64,000 nucleotides of DNA, taken from assembly GCA_001600415.1 (NCBI GenBank), contig BCJX01000002.1:3500190-3564189 (forward strand). Direction: 5' to 3'. The number at the start of each line of letters is the position of its first letter. Positions within the stretch are counted from its first letter, which is position 1. This stretch comes from Pascua guehoae (Eukaryota > Basidiomycota > Tremellomycetes > Trichosporonales > Trichosporonaceae). Below are positions 55,474 through 64,000 of this stretch, piece after piece. Below the pieces are notes generated by a model. The model worked only from the letters and a program-made list of their open reading frames with translations. It was not told the DNA's origin and made no database searches. Made by a program: the position numbers and the translations under genes.

Positions 55474-56937
55474 ATGCCCGTCAAAAGGTCCGGTGGCAAC
55501 CCCTCGGGCGCGCCAAAGCGCACTCGCTTTGCGTCCCCGCCACCGCAGGAGCGTCGTGCGGCGCGCGGTGTGTCGTCGGGCGCGAGCAGCGAGCGCGATG
55601 GCGATGTGGACGACCAGTTCCTCGACACGGACATTACCGAGTCGAGCCGAAGTGCGAAAAAGCGCGAGCGACGGGCGTTGCGCGACCAGGACGGGTACGG
55701 GAGCGACTCATCCAACGACGAGGAGAGCGTGGTGCCGAGCCGGCGCCCGGGGGCCAAGGACGACGACGGGGACGACGAGATGGACATGTTTGCCGACGAG
55801 CCCGAGGACAAGGGCGGCGACAAGGGGAAGGGGAAGGAGGACGACAAGACAAAGGAGTTTATGGACATGGAGGACATTGAGGGGCAGGAGTTTGAGGATG
55901 CCGACGACGACCGGGACCTGGGACGGCGGATCAAGGTCGACGATGAAGACGACGACGATAGTGACATTGAATTAGAGGGCCTGACCGACGCCGAGAAGCG
56001 CAAAAAGGCCAAAGAGGCCGATCTCGGGATAGAGATTACGCCGTTCAACGTCAAGCAAGAAATGGAGGACGGCCGGTTCACCGACAAGGGCGAGGCGTAT
56101 ATTGAGAATGCGCGGGATCCGGGCGAAAAGCACGACGCCTGGCTGAGCAACCTCGACACGGACGAGATTAAAAAGGCACGCCGCGCCCACCGCGAGCGCG
56201 AGCGGCTCGAACGCGAACGCGAGCAGCACGAGGCCGAGATTGAGGGCGGCGCCGAGACCGAGCAACGCGAGCATGACCTCATGCGGTCCGCCATTAGTCT
56301 TATGGAGCGCGGCGAGACGGTCCTCGAGGCCCTGCAGCGCCTCGGCAAGGACGTCGAGGACAAGCGCACAAAGGACAGCAAGGAGGCCGCCGCGAGTGGC
56401 AAGAAGAAGTCGTGGGCCGAGCGACAGCGCGAGCGTAAAGCGGCCCAGGCTCAGGAGGAAGCGTAAGTCTAGCTAGACCTGCACCTCAGCTGACGCCACA
56501 GCGACCCAGAGCACGCTGGTCCGTTCACCAAGCTCTCCAACATTGTCTCTGGCTTGACAGCCATCGGCCACCTCGACGTCTACTCGCTGTCGCGTGAGGC
56601 CATCCAGCGCATGCTCCCCCGCGAACCCGAGGCAGCTCGTCCTCCCCCAGCCCCTCGCCCACCACCCGATACACGGCAGTTCCAGTACCGTTTCTCGCTG
56701 GCCTACGTCCGCAACCTCCCCGAGGCACAACGTCCCGTGGAGCGCGAGGCGTTTGGTGGGTTTCAATCGCGCTGTTAGCTCGCTAACCCAGCAGGGCCAT
56801 TTAGTGTGCAACAGTTGGGGCAGTGGAAGTCGACAGGGTTCTTCGGACGTGACTGCGAGAACATCGAGCTGCGCGTCGTCGGCACCGAGCCGTGGGGGTC
56901 GTGGACGGACGTTGTCGAGAAGGGCGCGAGGAGTTAG
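55474..56937 (+). CDS. LIN1: U5 snRNP-associated GYF-domain protein Lin1 / CD2BP2 (U5-52K)
   Basis: CD2BP2/Lin1 binds Prp6/Dib1-type U5 proteins during tri-snRNP assembly and leaves before splicing. Three exons (55474-56462, 56502-56755, 56795-56937; two 39-nt introns) give 461 residues. The N terminus is basic with RFASPPP, then acidic. The family core GIEITPFNVKQEMEDGRF (185-202) with DAWLSNLD (221-228) is clear. The C-terminal GYF domain contains GPFSVQQLGQWKSTGFF (415-431), i.e. GFF in place of GYF, and the usual W-x-Y-x-W start is replaced by FQYRF, so the proline-rich-ligand pocket may be altered. A Pro-rich linker (PPPAPRPPPDT) precedes it. The third exon follows the second of two possible acceptors (CCCAGCAG). 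Confidence 0.9.
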
Positions 56938-56982
56938 ACTGCCAGATCGGGGTACTATGCATCGCATCTATTTTGTACACTT
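56938..56982. other. Very short convergent spacer LIN1 / PKR1
   Basis: Only 45 bp separate the two stop codons, so the 3' untranslated regions must overlap or be extremely short. Confidence 0.7.
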
Positions 56983-57482
56983 CTATCGGTCCTTGCGCGT
57001 CTCGGGCGCGTCGGGGCCAGCAAGGAGCGGGTCCGTGACGGGCATATTTTCCGGGTTGGCCTGCACGCGCGTAATCTCCATGACAAACCTGGTGGGTAAG
57101 CAGTACTCGTCGTTTCGATAACCCACCAGACCATTGCGGCCCATAGTAATGTGGACGCTGTGAGGAGCAGGAGGACGTGCTTGTTCCAATCGGTCAGGAA
57201 GCCGAGACCCATGAGTGTGAGGATCAACATGAGGAAGGAAATGTTCATGGCTGGCGTTAGACTTTGCACTTTTGGAGGAAGGCCTACCCATCACGACGGT
57301 TGCATTGGCACCAGGCTGGTGGGTGAGCACAGAACGATCACGACGACACCCACCTCTGTTATAGACTTGATGAGCAGCCCCAGGAAACCTGCGGGTGCCT
57401 GGTCCTGCTGCTGGGTTTCCACCTCCACATCGTTTCTCTCCTCCTTGTCGTTTGGCGGCGGTGGTGGGGTTGTGGTGTCCAT
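56983..57482 (-). CDS. PKR1: Pkr1-type V-ATPase assembly factor (ER membrane)
   Basis: Pkr1 is a small ER protein that helps assemble the V-ATPase Vo sector in yeast. Four exons (57482-57354, 57315-57288, 57250-57127, 57088-56983) give 128 residues. Three introns of 38, 37 and 38 nt surround a 28-nt exon, and all phases agree. The conserved region reads SITEPGANATVVMAMNISF, then two transmembrane helices (about 53-73 and 77-97) with LLLLTASTLLWAAMVWFVMEI. This matches the Pkr1 pattern of an EPG motif followed by a hydrophobic pair. The N-terminal 30 residues are Pro/Glu/Gln-rich and probably disordered. It is divergent from UTP10 with a 232-bp shared promoter. Confidence 0.85.
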
Positions 57483-57714
57483 GACGATTATGAGTGGGAG
57501 ACGTCGAGATGTCAGACGAGCGCGTTGTCGTCAATGGTTGTTGAAACGCGGCAGTCACCGTTGTGGTGGAGACGGAGATTGACCAAACTCCGTCCACGTG
57601 GGCTCAAAAGTTGCGACCCCGACCAAATGTTGCCGCAAAGTCACCAACTGGGTGACATCTCTGTTGACCCATCTCCATCTCCCTCCCACCTTGTTCACCC
57701 CCTAAAACGGCACA
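57483..57714. promoter_or_regulatory. Divergent promoter region PKR1 / UTP10
   Basis: 232 bp lie between the start codons. CACGTG at 57595-57600 is followed at 57603-57613 by CTCAAAAGTTG, the same 11-mer found before KRI1. No TATA box was seen. Confidence 0.5.
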
Positions 57715-60700
57715 ATGCCGACCTCTCTCGCAGCCCAGCTGCAAAACATTGCGTCTCTGGACGCCGACCGCCTGACCTCTCGCTATGGTGTGCCGTCGTC
57801 CAAGAGCTACCTGTTCCCGGCCAAGGTTGCCGAATCCCAAGACCTCGATGCGGTCCACGCCCTCGGCCAGTCGGGGTTTGACGAGCTTGTGCAGCTCGAT
57901 CCAGACATGGAGGAGTTTGAGGACGAGCTCTTCTCCGAGGCCGCCAAACGTACCGACCGCATGATGCTCAACAGCGAGGAGAATGCAAAGCTCGACAAGA
58001 CGCTCGAGCGGTGTCTCCGTCGCTTGGGGCGGTGGATTGGCATCATGGCCGGTGGAAAGTGTATCGAGTGGCTTGTCCGCCGCTTCAGGTGAGTAGGGAT
58101 CGGGATCGGGTCGCAAGAGAGCTGCGAAGTACCCCAGCAAGAAAAGCGAACACAAGGGGAGCCCAGCTGACGTGAACCAGGGTGCACGAGATGAACGCCG
58201 AGACCGTCCTCCAGGTCTTCTTGCCATACCACGACTCGCCCAACTTTGCCCGCATCCTTGCCATTGTCCTGCTACCCTTGTCTTCCCCATACGCAGCACC
58301 GTTTGCCGCGTTCTCCAAGCGCGCACAGCCCGTGCCACGCGAGTACATTACCAATGCCGTCTCGTCGGCGCGCGACCCGTCGCTGCGTCTCATGTCCGAC
58401 CTGGTCTTTAGTGTCCAGAACGCCGTCTCCGAGGGCGTGGTCCACCGCGCCCTCCTTTCTTTCTGGACCGCGACGCTCGTCGACCTCCTCGAGCGCTCAC
58501 GCACCTCCACGGCCCGTGTGCCTGAGGGAGTGGTCAAGCTCCTCGTCGAGGCGTTTGTTACCATCCTCTCGACGCCAAACACGGGAGCCGAAGTCAACGC
58601 CGCCGTCTACCCTCCCCTTGTCCTCCTCGTTCGCACTGTGCGCCTCGCAGACGGCCCGTTTACGGCTATCGTCGAGGCACTTCTCACGCCCAACACCGGC
58701 GCCAACCCATCCCAGCGCGTTCTCACCCTCCTTGTGCTGCTCGAAGGTCGCAAGGGATGGCAAGGCCTGGGCCAGGACGCCCCTGCGCGTCTCGCAAAGA
58801 TCTCCCAGCTCGGCGACCTCCTTATCGCTGCCATGGACAAGTATGGCTTCCAGAATGCCATGCAGGCGGTCGTCGCAGCCCTCATTGAGGAGTAAGTGCG
58901 ACTCGGAACAATCCATAGTGCCAAACTAACAACCCAGCGTCACCGTGTCCCAGGCGACACTCGCGACGCTTGTCGACTACCCCGCTCTCCCTCCCGCAGT
59001 TGTCAAGCTTGCGGCCAGCAAGCTCCTCGAGACACCATCGGACGGACATGACACTGCGCGCGCCCTCCTCAGCACCCTTCGCCAGCGCCACCCTGCTGTG
59101 ATTGACAGTGCTGTGCTTGAGGCCTCTGCGACCGCCGAGGTTGACCCAGGCCTCGTCCAGTGGTCGTCTGCCGAGAGCGCGTTTGTCGACGTGCACTCTG
59201 CCGACGTCGCGAGCCGCGCAAGCGGTGTCAACGAAATGTACGCCGTTGCCAAGGAGGCTGGGCTCAAGCCGTCCAATGCGGCCGCTCTGCTTGCCGAGGA
59301 CGACTCGGAGAAGCTCCGCTCTGCCCAAACCGCCATCCTCGCGCGTTTGCGGGACACGGACGACGCTGTCCTCGCTGCTCTCTACGCCGAGCCCGCGCTT
59401 CTCCTTGCGCTCCTCACGGGCGCCGATTATGTGGACGCTGTCACGCCCACATTTAGCGCAGACAAGCCCGACCACGCCGCCATCGGCCGCCACCTCGCGT
59501 TTATTGCCGCTCACTATCTTCCTGCACACACAGAGGCACGCCGCAAGGTGTACGACAAGCTCCTTGTCCCCAACCTCTTGGCGACAGAGGAACGTCGCGC
59601 GTTTGCGCCCGAGCACTGGCCGACTGTTGCCAAGACGAGCCGCCTCCTCGAGCGCGTTAACGGCGACGTGGCCCTCGATGCGAGCCGCGACGACCTCGTC
59701 CAGTTCAACCACGGCCTCGTCAAGTCGATGGCGGCGGCGATCGCGGCGACGGGCGACATTGGGGCACGCGTCGACGTCCTTGTCTCCAACCTCTCCTCCA
59801 GCTCTGCCCACGCTCGTCTCCTCGCGACCCTCACGCTCGCGCAGCTCATGTCCTGCGCTGGGGGGTACCAGCACGTTGTTGCGGCGCGCGCGCTCGAGGA
59901 GCTTGAAAAGTGCCTCGCCGGCAAGCAGATGCGTGACGTTGACACTGTCGAGGGACCGCTCTCGGATGCCCTGCTCAAGACGGTCGTGCACAAGCCCACT
60001 GGGGCCAAGACGCAGCAGCGTGCCCAGCTCGCCCTCCTCTGCTCGGCAGCGACGGTGCCTGCGTCGCCAAACGCACCCGCATGGCTCGACGACACGGCCG
60101 ATGCCCACGCACTCGCCCACGCGCTCTACCGCTGGGCCAACAGCGCTAACCTGTCGGCCGGTGTCGCAAAGCACCTCCTCCATGCTCTCTTTGCGCAGCT
60201 CGGCGAGGATGTGCTCCTGTTCCTCGCATCGGTGTGGACTGGCACGTCCGACAGCGCCACGCGTGTCGCCGCCCTTCGCCACGCGGCGGCCTTTGTCAAG
60301 GCCTACACCCACGGTGCCAAGGCCACCGACTTCCAGCTCGCCATCCCGGCCACGCTCGTCGCACTCCAGGACAGTGCCAAGAATGTCCGTACTGCGGCGG
60401 CGGTGCTCCTCCGTGCCATTGCGGCGACTCCCCGCTCCGCCAGTGCCGACATTTACGCCCTCGAGACCATCTACGGCAGCCGCTCCGACCTCGTCCAACT
60501 CCTCAAGCCCTCGGACCTGGCAAAGTATCTCGCCACACTCACGGGTGCGCTCGACGACATGGTCATCGACGCCGGCCGCCTTGCGCTCATCCACGCCGAC
60601 GCGCTCGATGCGCAGAGCAAGAATGGCCGCAAGGACACGACCCACCGCCGCGACGTCGTCGATTGGCTCATGTCGCACGTTCTGGGCTGGCGTGCAGACC

Positions 60701-63700
60701 GCCCACGCCGTGCGCTGCTCTCGTCGCTCACCCGTGCTGTCAACACGTCACGCCTGTATGGCGCGCTGCCGTTGCTCGAGCCCCTCGCCGACCAGACCAA
60801 GGACGAGGGCGCGTGGCTCGCTGCCCTTCCTCCCGCGCACCGCGCCGAGTACCTCGACCTCGTGTTTGACGCGTTCAACGCACGCCACGCGTCGGCCGTC
60901 ACTGAGAACGGCTCCGAGGCGTGGAAGTTCCTCCTCGCTCTGCTGGAGAAGCCCGGCGAGCTCCGTACGCTGTCGCTGCAGCGCATGGCCGACGGCCTCT
61001 TTGCGCCCCTCAAGCCGGCGCAAAAGGCCGAGTATGTCGTCGCCCTCCTCCAGTCGCTGCACGCGCTCGAGGTCGGAGACAAGCTCGCGTCCCGGGCCGT
61101 GCTCTCCAAGCTCTTGCTCTCGGCTGCGGAGATTATCAGTGTCGTCGAGACGCTTGTCCAGCCGCTCGAGTCGCCGGTGCACCGCAAAAAGGCCAAGCAC
61201 GACGACGCCGACGACCGCACCGAACAGGCCGTTGTGGACCTCACGGTGTTTATCGAGTCGCGCAACTGGAAGGCGCTCCCCGGCAACGCGCCACTGGTCG
61301 CAGCGCTCATGGGCGTCCTGGCGGCCGTGCTCACCAAGCGCCAGACGATCAAGGAGGGTGTCGACTATCTCGAACAAGAGGTGCTGGGCGGTATCCTCGC
61401 GCAGGTGGAGCAGATCAAGGACGCCGATGCCTTCCAGCGCACGCGCATCGGTATCGAGGTTATTGTCAAGGTGATCCGCGCGTCGACCAACCCGCGCACG
61501 TCGCAGCGCGCACTCCTCGTCGCGTCCGAACTCGCACGCCTCATCCCCGACGCGGTCCTGCACAATGTCATGCCCATCTTTACGTTTATGGGCAGCTCGG
61601 ACCTGCAGCGCGACGATGCGTTTTCGTTTGGCGTCGTCGAAAAGACGGTCGCGCGCATCGTGCCCGTCATGACGGCGTCGCTCAAGGAAAAGGCGACGAC
61701 AAAGCCCGAGCTTTATGCCGAGTCGCGCGCATTCCTGTCCATCTTTACAGACATGGCGTCGCGCCTGCCCAAGCACCGCACGCTGCCGTTCTTTGTACAC
61801 CTCGCAAAGTCGCTTGGCGCCGACGACTTCCTCGCGCCGCTGTGCATGCTCCTCGCGGACCGCAACGGCAAGTCCAAGGCTGCCGGTCTCGAGCTGCCGC
61901 TCGCGCTCGCGGCCGCATTCCCCGCGCCGATCCGGACGGGTGTGCTCGTCGAGGTCGTGCGCGAGGTGTCGCGCCTCGCCCTCGGCGACGACGCGGCGTT
62001 CCTCGAGGCCGACGACCGCGCGCACAAGCAGGCCAACACGCTCCTCCAGCTCGCGGCGGGTATTGCACGCGGGCTCGGCGGCAAGGCGTGCCCGCAGCCC
62101 CTTGTCGAAGAGGTTGTGCGCAACCTGGTCGCGCTCTCGGGCGACGCCGAACTGGTCGAGACCCTCGACGCTGCGCTTGCAAGTGCAATGCAGTTGCTCT
62201 CGGTCGACGCGTTCCTGTCGACCGTGGCGCGCATCCTCGAGGCGGGCAGCGAGACTGACTCGTCGCGCGCCCTCGAGCTCTTCACCACGCGCCTGCCGCT
62301 CGTCCGTGCCGACCTGCGTGCCAAGTCGTCGGCGGCCATTGGTGCAATTATCCGCCTCGCTGCTGGGCTGCTGGGCACCGTGCCGCGCGCGGCGCTGGCG
62401 GCGCTCAACACTGTCGTCTCGTCGGCCATTGCGGGCGAGGACGGCGCCCTCGCGGCCATTGTGCCCACGGTCGTCAAGGCGACCAAGGCGGCCGACGCCG
62501 AGACTGCGCCCTTTGGCCTCGCGCTCGTGGGCCACCTCGTGCGCCGGCTCGGCCCCCGTGCCATCCCGCACATCCAGGCCATCCTCGACCTGTGCCTGCA
62601 GTCGTCGGCCGATGCGGCGTTTGGCACCCTCGCCTCGCTCGTCGACACGGTCCCGACGTTTATCAGCAGCAAGCAGCTCGTGGCCCTCCTGCGCGCGGCG
62701 GCCGAGCACCGCGCCGCCGACGAGGGCGCGAGCGCGACGCTCATTGCGGCCGTCGCCAAGCGCATCCCGACCAAGACGCTCGTCCCCGTCGTCATGGACC
62801 TGTGGAAGGCGCTCGCAGCCGGCCCCGTATCGGAAGCGACGGTCGAGGCCTTCTTTGCCCTCCTCAAGCACGCGCTGCGGCAGGCGGACCGCAAGGCGCT
62901 GCCGGGGCTCACCAAACCGCTGTTCGCCTTCTTCCTCGACGTCTTCGACCTGCGCTCGTCGCCCAAGGCCGCGGCGCTCTCGGCGCCCGTCGTCGACGCC
63001 GCCGAGCGCTCGGCGACCGCCTCGTTCTGCGAGCTCGTCACAAAGCTCTCGGACGCGGCGTTCAAACCCCTCTTTTCCCGCCTGTACGACTGGGCCGTCG
63101 TCGACCTCGCCCTGCCCCCGAGCGCCGCGCACGTGTGCGCCCGCCGCGCGACGCTGCTGCGCGTCTACGACGCCCTCCTCGACCGCTTCCGCCACCTCCT
63201 CACGCCCTACATGGCCACGCTGCTGCCGTTCCTCGACGAGCTCCTCGCCGCCTACGCCGCGGGCACGCTTGCCGACGAGGCCCTCTGGGCGCTCGCGCTG
63301 GGCGTGCTTGCAAAGTCGATGGATGTCGACGACGGCGCATTCTGGACAGACTCGGCGCTCCTCAAGCTCGTGGGGCCGCTCGTCGCCCAGCTCGCAGTCT
63401 TCCCCACCACTGCCGCGTCCCCCACCTCGCCGCCCGCCGCCGCCCTCGCCGCCCTCGCAGCCGCGTGCAGCAGCGAGCTGACGCTGAAAAAGGTAAACTC
63501 GGCCGTCCTCCTCGCGACCCGCGCAGACGAGCCCCTCCACCGCATGGCTGCCCTGCGCGCCCTCGACGCCATGTGGGCACGGCACGCAGACGAACTCATC
63601 CCCCTCGTCCCCGAGACGGTGGCAGAGTTCCTCGCCGAGCTCCTCGAGGACGAGAATGGCGACGTCGAGACGCTCGCGCGTGCCGTCATGGCAAGGATTG

Positions 63701-63738
63701 AGGGCGTGACTGGCTCGCTCAAGGAGTATCTCGAGTAG
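57715..63738 (+). CDS. UTP10: U3 snoRNP / SSU processome HEAT-repeat protein Utp10 (HEATR1)
   Basis: Utp10 belongs to the t-UTP/UtpA complex that binds nascent pre-18S rRNA and links rDNA transcription to early 40S processing. Three exons (57715-58088, 58181-58891, 58938-63738; introns 92 and 46 nt) give 1961 residues, in the normal range. The N terminus [23 protein letters not shown], with [10 protein letters not shown] and the segment [22 protein letters not shown] across the first splice, matches the family's opening. The body is alpha-helical HEAT-like sequence, with a conserved stretch [16 protein letters not shown] near the middle. The BP28CT-type domain lies toward the C terminus ([30 protein letters not shown]) and ends [20 protein letters not shown]-rich codon use leaves long antisense open frames that are not genes. 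Confidence 0.96.
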
Positions 63739-64000
63739 ATGGAGTCGTGATGATGTATTGTTTGTTGTTTTGGCAGGCTCCGAGGCTTGGCTGGAGCCAC
63801 ATGGGTGCAATGTTGTTCTGCTGCTGTCACTCAGTAGCATGCTGATTGTCGCGTCATGTGGTTCGCGTCGCTCTCATGGCCATTGCTATCCCAGCGACAC
63901 GAGCCCGAGCATTGTACCATGCCAGTCACTCCTTTACCCCGTCAGAGCCACGACATTCATGTTTGATCTACTTATACATCAATAGTCTATCGACCCTTCT
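63739..64000. other. 3' flank of UTP10 to the window end
   Basis: No gene seen. The sequence shortly after the stop is T-rich (TGTTTGTTGTTTTGG), in keeping with a 3' untranslated region. Confidence 0.5.

Noticed and set aside
60748..63840. A 1030-codon open frame antisense to UTP10, and shorter antisense frames over KRI1, PL14 and COQ1
   Set aside because: They mirror strongly conserved genes on the other strand. GC-rich codon use with few A/T-starting codons leaves the antisense frames open by chance, and their translations lack motifs.

Overview
The window reads as nuclear DNA of a basidiomycete yeast, most likely a Tremellomycete of the Trichosporonales type. This is inferred from GC-rich coding sequence, genes broken by many very short GT-AG introns (mostly 34-50 nt, with GTGAGT/GTAAGT/GTGCGT donors and CTAAC or CTGAC branch sites), and the sequence character of the recognised proteins. 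The species itself cannot be named from sequence alone. Twelve protein-coding genes and four tRNA genes are supported. All exon-intron models were built by hand from splice signals, phase agreement and protein conservation.

Layout. 0-7.5 kb, all on the minus strand: tRNA-Pro(CGG), tRNA-Gly(GCC), the mitochondrial complex I TYKY subunit (NDUFS8) and a VTT/SNARE-associated Golgi-type membrane protein. 7.5-38.3 kb: a gene-poor, repeat-rich tract holding only tRNA-Gln(CTG), tRNA-Lys(CTT) and one large Ecl1-type zinc-motif protein (22.1-24.1 kb). Within it I find a family of short terminal-inverted-repeat elements of Tc1/mariner type (six or seven copies, most with TA at one or both ends), many tandem arrays, a 165-base assembly gap, and a pair of small foldable repeats. 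38.3-64 kb: compact gene-rich DNA with an unrecognised acidic nuclear-type protein, a secreted PL14-type polysaccharide lyase, COQ1, KRI1, MAK21/NOC1, V-ATPase subunit f, LIN1/CD2BP2, PKR1 and UTP10.

Themes. Three nucleolar ribosome-assembly factors (KRI1 for 40S, MAK21/NOC1 for 60S, UTP10 for the SSU processome) lie within 17 kb. Two of them share short divergent promoters with V-ATPase genes: MAK21 with subunit f, and UTP10 with the assembly factor PKR1. The third, KRI1, is divergent from COQ1. NDUFS8 and COQ1 add a respiratory-chain component. CACGTG boxes occur in several of these promoters.

No CRISPR array, rRNA gene, intact autonomous transposon or clear new multi-gene system was seen. 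The most unusual material is the repeat-rich tract: the TIR element family, the paired structured repeats at 34.1-34.4 kb, and a coding-like inverted duplication at 1.66-1.78 kb.
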